From: Actinomycetes bacterium
GTDB taxonomy: Bacteria > Actinomycetota > Thermoleophilia > Gaiellales > Gaiellaceae
Assembly (NCBI GenBank): GCA_025358355.1
Contig: JANYJX010000034.1
Location: 17,624-81,623 of the forward strand
DNA length: 64,000 nt
Direction of reading: 5' to 3'
The notes below the pieces were generated by a model, which saw nothing but the letters and a program-made list of their open reading frames with translations, did no database searches and was not told the origin of the DNA. Position numbers and translations under genes: made by a program. This document shows, piece after piece, positions 1 through 8,604 of this stretch (position 1 is the first letter of the stretch; each line of letters opens with the position of its first letter).

Positions 1-3
1 GCG

Positions 4-576
4 GTGGCCGCGATGTCCGCGCCGACTCCCGTGGCGCCGATCTTTCGCGTACGACCCGACTTGCGGATGTGCCCGAGCCCGATGTGCGGCGGTTTCTGGG
101 TCGCGCACGCGAATCGCGCCACCACTCGGTGCGGCGATGGAGCAGCGCGAGCCTGGTGCTACGTGGTGGGAATCACGCTGCCCAAGCCCGTGGCATCGCG
201 CACCGAGCTGCTCGCCCGCGGCCGGATCGTTCACCTCGGCGCCGGCGGCACGAGGCCTGCCGACCGCTTCGTGGCAACCGCGACATGGACGGCTGCAACT
301 CGCGCGGCTTCAACCGGCGCCGTCTATCTCGTGTCCGATAACGGCATTCGCTGCGTTCGCGCTCCATGCTTCACGTTGCGCGTTGCGACCGTCAACAGAT
401 CGCGCACCACGACCGCATCGGCCCTGGATCTCGCCGGCGTAGGTGCCGCGACGCTTGGTCAGCAGGCACAGGCCGCGCTGACGAAGGGCGGCCTGCCCGT
501 CGCCGGGACGATCCGACGAGACGCCGACGGCGGCCGCACAATCGTCGTGACGCAGTTCTTCCTGGCGACGAGCTAG
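4..576 (+). CDS. DUF6748-like secreted protein, probably 5'-truncated
   Basis: The reading frame is open to the window edge, so the GTG at position 4 is only the first in-window start and the true N-terminus, probably a signal peptide, is likely missing. The visible 190 residues contain a CGGFWV motif near residue 28, an early pair of cysteines (RCGD, WCYV) and a GIRCVRAPCF segment near residue 115. These match my recollection of the DUF6748 family, whose function is unknown. Paired cysteines suggest an extracytoplasmic disulfide-bonded domain, which is inference. The gene converges on the decarboxylase, with stop codons overlapping by 4 bp at 573-576. Confidence 0.65.
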   Translation: MAAMSAPTPVAPIFRVRPDLRMCPSPMCGGFWVAHANRATTRCGDGAARAWCYVVGITLPKPVASRTELLARGRIVHLGAGGTRPADRFVATATWTAATRAASTGAVYLVSDNGIRCVRAPCFTLRVATVNRSRTTTASALDLAGVGAATLGQQAQAALTKGGLPVAGTIRRDADGGRTIVVTQFFLATS

Positions 577-1880
577 AGTGCTGCGGCTTCGCGGCGGAGG
601 ACGTCCCAGGCGAGCCTGACGTCGTCCTCGGTGGTGCGCGCGTTGCCGACAGCGAGCCGCAGCACGTAACGCCCATTGAGCTTCGTGTGCGAGAGGAAGA
701 CCTCGCCCGACGCGTTGGCTCGGCGCATGATCTCCGCGTTCTCCTCGTCCGTCCCGTCGTGGCGGAAGCACACGAGCGAGAAGAACCGGTCGGCGCACAC
801 GTCCCAGCCCGGCTCGTCGCGCACCCAGCCCTCGAACAGTGCCGCCAGCCTGACGTGCTCGCGGATCAGCGCCTGCAAGCCTTCTTGGCCGTGGCAGCGC
901 AACACCGCCCACAGCTTGAGCCCACGGAAACCGCGCCCGAGCACCTGCGAGTACTGGCTCAGACTCGTGACGTCATCGGAAACGCGGAGGTACTCAGGTA
1001 CGAGGTCGAACGCGTTGCGCACGTCGTCGGGCCGCCGCGTCCACAGGACCGAGCAGCCCTGCGGCACGAACAACCACTTGTGCGGGTTGACGACGATCGA
1101 GTCGGCCCGCTCCCAGCCGACGAAGTGCCCGCGCAACTCCGGGCAGACAGCAGCCGAGCCGGCGTAGGCGGCATCGACGTGCAGCCAGACTCCCTCGGCG
1201 GCGCAACGATCGGCGACTGCCGCGACCGGATCCACGGCAGCACTGCTCGTCGTGCCGATCGTCGCGACGACCGCGCACGCGTCCGTGAGATCGAGCAGCT
1301 CCGGCCTCAACGCGAAGTGCTCGTCGCCCGGGATCTTGCGCAGGTCGAGCTCGAGCAGACGCGCGGCCTTGTCGATCGACGAGTGCGCGTGCTCCGAGCA
1401 CACGACGGCCCTGCTCTGCGGCCGCGCATGCCGAGCAGCCGCAAGCGCCGTGAGCGTGCTCACCGACGCGGCCTCCTCGATCTGGCCGTGCATTTCCTCG
1501 GGCAATCCGACGAGCTGGCGCAGCCAATCGAGAGAAACCTCCTCGAGTTCCTGCAGCGCCGGCGACGAGCGCCAGAGGATGCCAACCTGGTTGAGACCGG
1601 CGATCAGCAACTCCGCGAGAATCCCCGGCTCGGACGCTGTCGTCGCGAAATACGCGAAGTAGCGCGGGCTCTGCCAGTGCGTCATCCCCGGCATCAGCAC
1701 GGCGTCGAGATCGCTGAGGATCTCGGCGAAGGGCTCGGCCCGCAAGGGCGGCGCAGCGGGAAGCGCAGCGCGGATATCGCCAGGCGCGACTTGCGACAGC
1801 ACCGGGAAGTCGCGTACTCGCTCGAGATACGACGCGACCCATTCGAGCGTCGCGGCGCCGTCTTCGCGGAAGGTGCTCAT
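573..1880 (-). CDS. PLP-dependent group II (aromatic amino acid type) decarboxylase
   Basis: This 435-residue cytosolic enzyme resembles aromatic-L-amino-acid decarboxylases, which remove the alpha-carboxyl group of amino acids using pyridoxal phosphate. The sequence shows the MPGMTHWQSPRYFAYF segment near residue 60, the WLHVDAAYAGSA segment holding the PLP-ring aspartate, and NPHKWLF with the Schiff-base lysine. The substrate cannot be read from sequence; tyrosine, tryptophan and DOPA decarboxylases share these motifs. I chose the ATG at 1880 because it forms an ATGA overlap with the polX stop; the frame stays open further upstream inside polX without family similarity. Confidence 0.85.
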   Translation of the reverse strand: MSTFREDGAATLEWVASYLERVRDFPVLSQVAPGDIRAALPAAPPLRAEPFAEILSDLDAVLMPGMTHWQSPRYFAYFATTASEPGILAELLIAGLNQVGILWRSSPALQELEEVSLDWLRQLVGLPEEMHGQIEEAASVSTLTALAAARHARPQSRAVVCSEHAHSSIDKAARLLELDLRKIPGDEHFALRPELLDLTDACAVVATIGTTSSAAVDPVAAVADRCAAEGVWLHVDAAYAGSAAVCPELRGHFVGWERADSIVVNPHKWLFVPQGCSVLWTRRPDDVRNAFDLVPEYLRVSDDVTSLSQYSQVLGRGFRGLKLWAVLRCHGQEGLQALIREHVRLAALFEGWVRDEPGWDVCADRFFSLVCFRHDGTDEENAEIMRRANASGEVFLSHTKLNGRYVLRLAVGNARTTEDDVRLAWDVLRREAAAL

Positions 1881-3586
1881 CCCAGCATCTTGTCGATTTC
1901 GCTCCAGGGCCGCGTGTTGAGAATCTGGCTTTTGGTGAGCCACGCCCGGCGCGCCTGCGAGATCCCGTACTCGACGTAGCCGAGCGCGCTCGTCGAATGC
2001 GCGTCGCTGTCGATCGTGATCAGCGCGCCGGCCTCACCCGCGAGCCGCGCGTGCGTGTCGCGCATGTCCAGCCGATCAGGTTGCGAGTTGATCTCGAGCG
2101 CGGTCTTCGTCGCCAACGCGCGCTCGACGATGCGCTCGACATCGACCTCTGCACCCTCTCGCTTCGAGAGCCGCCGGCCCGTGAGGTGCCCGATGCAGTC
2201 GACATGCGGGTTGTCGATCGACGCGAGAATCCGCTCGGTTGGGTTCCTGTCGAACGAGGTGTGGAGCGACGCGACGACCCAATCAAAGCCCGCCAGCACG
2301 TCGTCGGAGAGGTCGAGTGTCCCGTCGGCCTTGATGTTCACCTCGACCCCGCGCAGCAGCCGGAACGGCTTCAGTCGCGCGTTGAGATCGGCGATCTCCT
2401 CGGCCTGCTGCTCGATGCGGCCGTCGCGGAGATAGTGCGAGTGGTCGGTGACCGCGAGATAGCGGTAGCCGCGAGCGCGGGCCGCGGCCGCCATCTCCTC
2501 CGTCGTCGCCTTGCCATCCGCCGACCACGTCGAGTGACTGTGCAGATCGCCGGTGAGATCACCGACCTCGACAAGCGTGGGCAGCCGGCCTTCGCGCGCC
2601 GCCTCGAGCTCGCCCGAGTTCTCGCGCAGCTCCGGCGGGATGAAGTCGTAGCCGAGATGGCGATACACCTCTTCCTCCGTCTCGGCGGCGAAGACCGCTC
2701 CAGTCTCGACAGTCGTGACGCCGTACTCGGAGACCGAGAAGCCGCGCCGCACGGCGTCCTCGCGCAGGGCGACATTGTGATCCTTCGAGCCGGTGAAGTG
2801 CTGCAGCAGGTTGCCGTAGCTCTCGGGCGGGACGACGCGGAGATCGAAGCGCAACCCGTTGCCCGAGATCACGGTCGCCTTGGTGTCGCCGTGTGCGACG
2901 ACCTCCGCAACGAAGGGCAGCGCGACGAACGCGGCAGTGAGCGCGGCGGGATCGGTGGCGGTCGCGATCAGATCGAGGTCGCGGAAGGACTCGCGTCGGC
3001 GCCGCACGCTCCCGGCCTCGGAGACACGAACCGCAGCCGGATGTGCTCGTAGCGCCTCGACCGCCGCCCGAACCGCCGGCAGGCCGACACCGAGCGGCGT
3101 CCTTGTCGGCGCCTCGGAACCGATGCCCTTGCGTAACGCGTCGAGGATCTTCTCCTCCGACCGCGCGCCGAGACCCGGAAGCGTCCGCAATCGCTCGTGC
3201 TCGGCAGCCTCCTGCAGCGCAGCGAGAGTCGAGACACCAAGCTCACGCCAAATCCGCGCGGCCGTCTTCGGGCCAAGACCCGGGAGTCGCAGGAACGTGA
3301 CGAGCTCCTCGGGAACCTCAGCGCGCCGCTTCGCGACGGCAGCCATCTCGCCGTTCTCGACGACCTCGACTAGCTTCTCCTCGATCGTCTTGCCGATTCC
3401 CGGCAGATCTTTCGCGGTTCCCGCGAGCGCCATCTCGGCGACAGATGCAGCCGTATCGCGGATGCGCGTCGCCGCGCGGCGGTACGCCACAACGCGAAAG
3501 CCCTGCTCCCCCAGAAGCTCCGAGAGATCGGCGAGCAGATCGAGCTGGTCGGCGAGCTCGGCGTTCCGGGGCAACGAACGGGTCAC
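1877..3586 (-). CDS. polX: DNA polymerase/3'-5' exonuclease PolX
   Basis: This family-X polymerase of 569 residues matches the usual bacterial length of about 570. In order: helix-hairpin-helix motifs (LPGIGKT near 62, LPGLGPKT near 101), the nucleotidyltransferase core with GSVRRRRESF followed by the DLD metal-binding pair near 205, the TGSKDHN segment, and a C-terminal PHP domain beginning DLHSHSTWSADG, with further histidine/aspartate motifs TDHSH, CIGHL and SDAH. Bacterial PolX proteins fill gaps in base-excision repair and the PHP domain is a manganese-dependent 3'-5' exonuclease. The GTG start at 3586 overlaps the upstream permease remnant by GTGA, and its stop overlaps the decarboxylase ATG. 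Confidence 0.92.
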   Translation of the reverse strand: MTRSLPRNAELADQLDLLADLSELLGEQGFRVVAYRRAATRIRDTAASVAEMALAGTAKDLPGIGKTIEEKLVEVVENGEMAAVAKRRAEVPEELVTFLRLPGLGPKTAARIWRELGVSTLAALQEAAEHERLRTLPGLGARSEEKILDALRKGIGSEAPTRTPLGVGLPAVRAAVEALRAHPAAVRVSEAGSVRRRRESFRDLDLIATATDPAALTAAFVALPFVAEVVAHGDTKATVISGNGLRFDLRVVPPESYGNLLQHFTGSKDHNVALREDAVRRGFSVSEYGVTTVETGAVFAAETEEEVYRHLGYDFIPPELRENSGELEAAREGRLPTLVEVGDLTGDLHSHSTWSADGKATTEEMAAAARARGYRYLAVTDHSHYLRDGRIEQQAEEIADLNARLKPFRLLRGVEVNIKADGTLDLSDDVLAGFDWVVASLHTSFDRNPTERILASIDNPHVDCIGHLTGRRLSKREGAEVDVERIVERALATKTALEINSQPDRLDMRDTHARLAGEAGALITIDSDAHSTSALGYVEYGISQARRAWLTKSQILNTRPWSEIDKMLG

Positions 3587-4241
3587 GACTCGATGATAGG
3601 TAGCGGCCGGCGCATCCCGACGTCCGCGATCCGCGGGTCGACAATCGACAAGACGATGTCGAGCAGAAACACGGAAACGACGGTCACCGACGATGCGGCG
3701 ATCATCACGCCGAGCAAGACGGGTAGATCCTGCCTTGGCAGAGCGTCGTAAGCGAGCTGGTCGAGCCCCGGGATGTTGAACGCCGCCTCGACGAACATCG
3801 TGCTGGCGAAGGCCCGGCCCAAGTCCATGGTCAGCATCGTCGAGATCGGGACGACCGCGTTCCGGAACGCGAGGCAGCGGACGAGCCACGGCAGAATCAG
3901 GTGATACGTCCGCTGGGACACACGACGACTCCGCCGAGGACGAGCGATGTAGTCGCAGGGATCGCCGAGCCGACGAGTTGGGCGACGGGCGCATGGTTGC
4001 TTCTCGACCGACCCAAATCGCCCTGGAAGACGAGGTAGACGAAGCCGAAGTACTCGCCGATCGCCGACCCGTGCTGTGTGATCTTGCTGCTCGCAGCGTT
4101 CGCCGCGTTCCAGGTCGTGTACCCGTTGGACGCCGAGGGATCCGCCCCTGGCGCGACGAAGAACAGCACGTACGTGACTACGCTGACGGCCGCGGCGAGC
4201 ATCGCTGACCACAGCAACCGTCCAACGAGATAGCGGAGCAC
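3583..4241 (-). pseudogene. Remnant of a DppB-type peptide ABC transporter permease
   Basis: Two frames on the minus strand together encode pieces of an oligopeptide/dipeptide permease. From the GTG at 4241 one frame gives the N-terminal membrane segment (LRYLVGRLLWSAM, then VSVVTYVLFFVAPGADPS) and the GDLGRS and ATTSLVLGGVVV regions, then stops at 3897. A second frame supplies HLILPW, RNAVVPISTM and the C-terminal segments FNIPGLDQLAYDAL and DPRI. Compared with a normal 310-330 residue permease, roughly 60 residues in the middle and about 45 more after HLILPW are absent, so the gene is both frameshifted and internally deleted. No DppC, ATPase or binding-protein partner is adjacent. The remnant still ends in a GTGA overlap with polX. 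Confidence 0.75.
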
Positions 4242-4265
4242 CCCGCGCCCGGGCTTGCAGGTTTT

Positions 4266-4286
4266 GCCCGCGCCGCGCAAGCGGGC
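4266..4286. other. GC-rich hairpin between permease remnant and DPM1 gene
   Basis: GCCCGC and GCGGGC (4266-4271, 4281-4286) are inverted around a 9-nt loop in the divergent gap. There is no T-run on either side, so its role is unknown. Confidence 0.3.
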
Positions 4287-4325
4287 GCCCAAGCACATGT
4301 CGTGGCGAGCGGGCAAGATCAGTCG

Positions 4326-5069
4326 ATGCCGACGGCCGGGCCAGCCCCGCGCGCGATGGTTTGCGTGCCGACGTACAACGAGCGTGACAACGTAGAGCCG
4401 CTCGTGCGCGCGCTTGGCGAGGTCCTCGACCTGGCCCGAGATCGTGTGCTCGTGATCGATGACAACAGTCCGGACGGAACCGGTGAGATCGCTGATCGGC
4501 TCGCAGCGGAGCTGCCGTGGGTGTCCGTGTTGCATCGCGAGCGCAAGGAGGGAATCGGCGCCGCCTACCTCGCCGGGTTCGCGGTTGCGCTCGCTGCCGG
4601 TGCCGAGCTTGTCCTGGAGGTCGACTGCGACTTCTCGCACGATCCGGCGGACGTGCCACGGTTGATCGTGGCGTGCGCAGACGGCGCGGATCTCGCGCTC
4701 GGCTCCCGCTGGGTCGAGGGCGGAGGCACGGTCAACTGGGGCCTTGGTCGCCGGATCGTGTCGCGTGGCGGCTCGCTGTACGCGCGGCTCGTTCTCGGCG
4801 TCCGCATCCGAGATCTCACCGGCGGCTTCAAATGCTTCCGCCGCGGAGTGCTGAAAGGGATCGACCTCGACGCGATCACGACGCGCGGCTACGGCTTCCA
4901 GATCGAGGGAACGTATCGCGCACTCCGCGCGGGCTTCCGCGTGGTGGAGCTGCCGATCACGTTCATCGATCGCCGGGTCGGGGAATCGAAAATGACAGGC
5001 GGGATCATTCTCGAAGCGATGCGTCAGGTGCCGTTGCTGCGGCTCCGCGCGCTGGCCGGCCGGCTGTAG
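4326..5069 (+). CDS. Polyprenol-phosphate mannose synthase (DPM1-like GT2)
   Basis: A family-2 glycosyltransferase of 247 residues that probably moves mannose (or another hexose) from a nucleotide sugar to polyprenyl phosphate at the cytoplasmic membrane face. Visible motifs are VPTYNERDNV, VIDDNSPDGTGEIAD, the DCDFSHDP metal-binding triad, GSRWVEGGG, DLTGGFKCFRR, GYGFQIE and the late RRVGESKM segment, all characteristic of DPM1. There is no C-terminal membrane domain, as in soluble DPM1 types. The product could feed the GT-C mannosyltransferases at 40.8-45.2 kb, which use lipid-linked sugars; that link is inference. An alternative GTG start lies at 4302. Thioredoxin follows after 1 bp. Confidence 0.85.
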   Translation: MPTAGPAPRAMVCVPTYNERDNVEPLVRALGEVLDLARDRVLVIDDNSPDGTGEIADRLAAELPWVSVLHRERKEGIGAAYLAGFAVALAAGAELVLEVDCDFSHDPADVPRLIVACADGADLALGSRWVEGGGTVNWGLGRRIVSRGGSLYARLVLGVRIRDLTGGFKCFRRGVLKGIDLDAITTRGYGFQIEGTYRALRAGFRVVELPITFIDRRVGESKMTGGIILEAMRQVPLLRLRALAGRL

Positions 5070-5070
5070 C

Positions 5071-5400
5071 GTGGCCGCGGTGGATGTCACCGACGACAGC
5101 TTCGCGGCGGCTGTGCTCGAATCCGAGCTCCCGGTGATCGTCGACTTCTGGGCGCCGTGGTGCCGGCCGTGCAAGACCGTCGGCCGGATCCTCGACGAGC
5201 TCGAGTCGGAGCAGGGCACGCGCGTGCGGCTCGCGAAGCTGAACGTCGACGAGAACCTGGCGGTCAGCTCGCGCTACGGCGTCTTGTCGCTGCCGACGGT
5301 GATCCTCTTTGTAGCCGGCGAGCCACGCGAGACGGTGATCGGGCCGCGGCCGAAGCAGCACTTCGAACGTGTCTTCGAGCCGTATCTGGGGGCCGGTTAG
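5071..5400 (+). CDS. Thioredoxin-family protein
   Basis: The 109-residue protein has a single thioredoxin fold without signal peptide. The redox motif is WCRPC (near residue 30), with arginine instead of the usual glycine at the third position, preceded by VDFWAPW; the cis-proline loop is SLPTVILF. It should act as a cytosolic dithiol-disulfide oxidoreductase. The WCRPC variant is found in some thioredoxins and may shift the redox potential, which is inference. It starts 1 bp after the glycosyltransferase stop, so it is probably co-transcribed. Confidence 0.88.
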   Translation: MAAVDVTDDSFAAAVLESELPVIVDFWAPWCRPCKTVGRILDELESEQGTRVRLAKLNVDENLAVSSRYGVLSLPTVILFVAGEPRETVIGPRPKQHFERVFEPYLGAG

Positions 5401-5431
5401 GTCAGGTTTCGATCGGTCGCGAGACGGCTGC

Positions 5432-5437
5432 TACCGT
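5432..5437 (+). promoter_or_regulatory. -10 box TACCGT, leaderless-type
   Basis: TACCGT ends 7 nt before the GTG at 5445, the spacing expected if transcription starts at the start codon. No -35 is evident. Confidence 0.4.
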
Positions 5438-5444
5438 CGGGCAG

Positions 5445-5819
5445 GTGGATACAACAGCCGCACGCGAGCTTCTAGCGGGTATCGCAGCACGCGACTACGG
5501 CCGCATTGAGGCGTGTTTCGCGGAGGACGCCGAGCTGCGTGCGCTCACGCCACATGAGCTGCGCGAGGAGCACGGGCCGGCTGCGATAGCGGGGCGCTAC
5601 CGCGAGTGGCTCGGGTCGCTCGTCGAGTTCGAGGTGATCGACTCCAATGCAGTGGCAATCGCCGATCGGATTCGCATCCGCTACCACTTCCGCGGCCGTG
5701 ATGCCGCGAAGGGCTGGCAGGAGAACGAGCACACGACGTACGCCGAGCTCGCCGGTGGCGTGATCGCAAGACTGAACCTCTCCTGCGCGGGCTTCCGGCC
5801 CGCGGAGCCAGCGGCCTGA
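5445..5819 (+). CDS. SnoaL/NTF2-fold protein
   Basis: A 124-residue protein with the alpha-plus-beta cone pattern of the SnoaL-like/NTF2 superfamily: an N-terminal helix (ARELLAGIAARDYGRIEACF), the strand AEDAELRAL, the GPAAIAGRYREWLG helix and later hydrophobic strands. Members are small hydrolases, isomerases or ligand-binding proteins and no substrate can be inferred. I chose the GTG at 5445 because it follows a TACCGT box at leaderless spacing and gives the normal family N-terminus. Its TGA stop shares bases with the probable CTG start of the helicase. Confidence 0.7.
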   Translation: MDTTAARELLAGIAARDYGRIEACFAEDAELRALTPHELREEHGPAAIAGRYREWLGSLVEFEVIDSNAVAIADRIRIRYHFRGRDAAKGWQENEHTTYAELAGGVIARLNLSCAGFRPAEPAA

Positions 5820-8056
5820 CCGACGCGGCACCTGCCTGGCGCAACCTCCTCGTCGGTGACGAGCTTGCGTACTCCGGCCTCGAGCCGGCTAGGAGGGCGC
5901 GGCTCGAGCGGCTGCCTGACGATCTTGATTCGCAGGTTGTCTCTTCGCTGACGGGCCTCGGCATCACCGAGCTGTTCTCACATCAGGTGGAGGCTTGGGA
6001 GGCGGCGGCGCGGGGCGAGAACGTGATCGTGACCACCGGCACTGCGTCCGGGAAGTCGCTTGCGTTCAACCTCCCCGTGTTGAACGCAATCGCCGGCGAC
6101 CCGAAGACGCGCGCGCTGTACATCTATCCGACGAAGGCGCTTGCCCAGGATCAGGCGCGCGCGGTGGCGGCATTCAGGCTAAAGGGGCTGCGAGCCGCGA
6201 TCTACGACGGCGACACCGAAACCGAACGTCGCTGGCAGATCCGCAAGTGGGCGAACGTGATCCTGACCAATCCCGACATGCTCAACGTGGGTTTGCTCCC
6301 CCATCACGACCGCTGGGGCGATGTCCTCGCGAACCTCCGCTATGTCGTGGTCGACGAGGCGCACGTCTACCGTGGCGTCTTCGGGTCGCAAGTTGGCAAC
6401 GTCTTGCGCCGGCTGCGGCGACTCGCTCTCGCGTACGGCAGCCGGCCGCAGTTGCTGCTCACCTCGGCGACGATCGCGAACCCGGCCGAGCTCGCGCTGG
6501 CGCTCACCGGAGAAGCAGCGACTGTTGTCTCGACGGATGGCGCGCCGCATGCGGAACGTGAGATCGTGATCTGGAACCCGCCGCTCGTCGATCCCGAGCT
6601 GGGCCTGCGGGCGAGCGCACTCGGCGAGGCGTCTCTGCTGATGGCTAGCCTCGTCTCGAGCGGTCTACGCACGATCTGCTTCGCGAAGAGCCGCAAGGCT
6701 GCGGAGTTGATCCATCGCTTCACCGCCGAGCGCGTCGATTCGGAGACTGCGAAGCGACTCGCCCCGTACCGGGCGGGCTACACGAAGGAACAGCGGCGCG
6801 AGATCGAGCGACGACTGACGGAAGGCGAGCTGCTCGGCGTCTCGGCGACGGACGCGTTGGAGCTCGGCATCGACATTGGTTCGCTGGATTGCGCGATCTC
6901 CGTGGGGTTCCCAGGGACAGTCGCGTCGCTGCGCCAGCAGTGGGGACGCGCTGGCCGCCGCGGGCGCGGGCTCGCCGTTTTGATCGCGAGCGACGACGCG
7001 CTCGACCAGTTCTTCGCGCGAGAGCCGGACGCGCTCCTCTCGCGCCAGATCGAGGCGGCGATCCTCGATCATGCGAGCCCGCGGATTCTCGACCCGCACG
7101 TGCTGGCAGCCGCCTACGAAGCACCGCTCGACGCCGCCGATGCCGACACACTCGGGCCTGAGGCGCTCGAGCGAGCCGCGGTTCTCCCTGGCCTCGAGCG
7201 AACACCGGCTGGCTACGTCTTCAAGGGTCGCGACTACCCGGCCGGGCGGATCTCGCTTCGCTCGGGCGACTCCGAGGCGTTCACGGTTGTCGACACCTCG
7301 ACCGGCGACGTGCTCGGGCTGGTCGAGCGCGAGCGCGCCTACTCGACCGTTCACGACGGCGCCGTCTACCTGCATCTCGGCGAGCAGTACGTCGTGTCGC
7401 AGCTCGATCACGCGGGCCGCGTGGCCCTCGTTCACCGGCAGGCAGTCGACTGGTACACGCAGGTCAAGAAGGAGACGGAGACCGCCGTTGAGAAGACACT
7501 GAGTAGCGAGCGGCGGGCAGGCGTCCAACTCCAGTTCGGGCTCGTGTCCGTCACCGAGCAGGTCGTCGCGTACCAGCGCAAGTCGATCAAGGACGGCACA
7601 ACGATCGAGACCGTGCCGCTCGATCTGCCGAAGACGACGTTCGACACCGAGGCGATCTGGTTTAGCCCCGGGGGCGAGCTGTTGGCGGGGTACGAGGAGA
7701 TGCCGAAGCTGATCGGCGCGCTCCATGCGGCGGAGCATTCCCTGATCGCGCTGCTGCCGCTGTGGGCGATGTGCGACCGCTGGGACATTGGCGGGCTGTC
7801 GACGAACATCCACTTCCAGACGGGTCTGCCGACGATCTTCGTCTACGACGGCCACGCCGGCGGGGTGGGCCTGACCGAGCGCGGCTTCGCGCAGTTCGAG
7901 GGTTGGGTCGCGGACACCCTCCGCTTGGTCACCGGCTGCCCGTGCAAGGAGGGCTGCCCGTCATGCGTCCAGAGCCCGAAATGCGGCAACCTGAACGAAC
8001 ATCTCGACAAGGCTGGCGCGCGGGCGCTGCTGGAGCGAATGTCGGCGCGGGCGTGA
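5816..8056 (+). CDS. MrfA/Hrq1-like DEAD-box helicase with DUF1998 domain
   Basis: A superfamily-2 helicase of about 746 residues. N-terminal signatures are the SHQVEA Q-motif, Walker A TGTASGKS, VDEAHVYRG (DEAH motif II), TSATIANP (motif III) and, in the second RecA domain, the QQWGRAGRRGRG motif VI. The C-terminal DUF1998 region carries a four-cysteine cluster (CPCKEGCPSCVQSPKCGN). This layout matches MrfA/Hrq1-type helicases involved in repair of crosslinked or alkylated DNA. The first ATG/GTG (GTG 5987) lies inside the Q-motif, so translation must begin upstream. The only sensible candidate is CTG 5816, within a CTGA overlap and preceded by GGAG at 8-nt spacing. An in-frame TGA at 5699 limits extension. 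Confidence 0.9.
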   Translation: MTDAAPAWRNLLVGDELAYSGLEPARRARLERLPDDLDSQVVSSLTGLGITELFSHQVEAWEAAARGENVIVTTGTASGKSLAFNLPVLNAIAGDPKTRALYIYPTKALAQDQARAVAAFRLKGLRAAIYDGDTETERRWQIRKWANVILTNPDMLNVGLLPHHDRWGDVLANLRYVVVDEAHVYRGVFGSQVGNVLRRLRRLALAYGSRPQLLLTSATIANPAELALALTGEAATVVSTDGAPHAEREIVIWNPPLVDPELGLRASALGEASLLMASLVSSGLRTICFAKSRKAAELIHRFTAERVDSETAKRLAPYRAGYTKEQRREIERRLTEGELLGVSATDALELGIDIGSLDCAISVGFPGTVASLRQQWGRAGRRGRGLAVLIASDDALDQFFAREPDALLSRQIEAAILDHASPRILDPHVLAAAYEAPLDAADADTLGPEALERAAVLPGLERTPAGYVFKGRDYPAGRISLRSGDSEAFTVVDTSTGDVLGLVERERAYSTVHDGAVYLHLGEQYVVSQLDHAGRVALVHRQAVDWYTQVKKETETAVEKTLSSERRAGVQLQFGLVSVTEQVVAYQRKSIKDGTTIETVPLDLPKTTFDTEAIWFSPGGELLAGYEEMPKLIGALHAAEHSLIALLPLWAMCDRWDIGGLSTNIHFQTGLPTIFVYDGHAGGVGLTERGFAQFEGWVADTLRLVTGCPCKEGCPSCVQSPKCGNLNEHLDKAGARALLERMSARA

Positions 8057-8080
8057 GCGAATGTCGGCACACAATCGGCT

Positions 8081-8098
8081 CAAACCCGTGCGGGTTTG
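8081..8098 (+). terminator. Hairpin after the helicase gene
   Basis: CAAACCCGTGCGGGTTTG is a perfect inverted repeat 25 bp after the helicase stop. It is terminator-like, but no T-run follows. Confidence 0.45.
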
Positions 8099-8126
8099 CT
8101 TGGTAGCGTGATTCTTGGGAGCCCCA

Positions 8127-8143
8127 GCCCCCCAGGTGGGGGC
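8127..8143. other. GC-rich hairpin upstream of the ECF promoter
   Basis: GCCCCC and GGGGGC are separated by five bases, giving a second strong hairpin between the helicase and the YCII cassette. It could reinforce termination and insulate the downstream promoter. Confidence 0.35.
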
Positions 8144-8181
8144 GCGGTCCGGGGCGGACTAGGCTCGGATCGCGGGCCGCT

Positions 8182-8210
8182 TGTCGATTTCGCTCAATTC
8201 GGTTCGTCAT
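8182..8210 (+). promoter_or_regulatory. Putative ECF-sigma promoter of the YCII-YCII-sigma operon
   Basis: TGTCGA (8182-8187), a 17-nt spacer and CGTCAT (8205-8210) form an ECF-type -35/-10 pair about 29 nt before the first YCII start. TGTCGA is, as I recall it, the -35 reported for ECF42 promoters. This points to autoregulation by the sigma factor encoded two genes downstream. Confidence 0.6.
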
Positions 8211-8238
8211 AGCTGCGTAAACCACCAAAGGAGGTCAC

Positions 8239-8604
8239 GTGCGGTACCTGGCACTGATCTACGCCGACGAAAACGCCTGGGACGGGCTCGACGCGGACGA
8301 ACGGGCAAGAACGCTGCGGCACTACGGCGAATTCGCGGACAAGGCGAGCGCAGCCGGCGTGATGAGGGGCGGCGGCGAGCTGGCTCCGACCAGCGACGCG
8401 ACAACCGTCCGCGTCCGCAACGCACAGACGGTTGTCACGGACGGCCCGTATGCGGAAGTGAAGGAGGCGCTCGGCGGCTACTTCCTCTTCGAGTGCGACT
8501 CGATCGAGGATGCGTGCGAGTGGGCGGCAGGCATCCCCGGTGCGAAGACCGGCGCGATCGAGGTTCGCCCCGTGCATCGAGATCCCGAGGAGACGCAGCT
8601 ATGA
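8239..8604 (+). CDS. YCII/DGPF-domain protein, first copy
   Basis: A 121-residue cytosolic protein of the YCII-related (DGPF) family: start MRYLALIYADENAW, central TVVTDGPYAEVKEALGGYFL with DGPY in place of DGPF, and C-terminal GAIEVRPV. The family fold is ferredoxin-like and its chemistry is uncertain. A strong Shine-Dalgarno (AAAGGAGG, 8227-8234) sits 4 nt before the GTG, so this gene is not leaderless. It overlaps the second copy by ATGA. DGPF proteins are known neighbours of ECF42 sigma factors, as here. Confidence 0.85.
   Translation: MRYLALIYADENAWDGLDADERARTLRHYGEFADKASAAGVMRGGGELAPTSDATTVRVRNAQTVVTDGPYAEVKEALGGYFLFECDSIEDACEWAAGIPGAKTGAIEVRPVHRDPEETQL

Noticed and set aside
366..1979. 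Long plus-strand ORF of about 537 codons
   Set aside because: It is antisense to the decarboxylase, has arginine-rich composition without family motifs, and is a shadow of high-GC third-position bias.
5987..8056. Helicase starting at GTG 5987
   Set aside because: The start would fall inside the Q-motif and discard about 57 family-like residues upstream.
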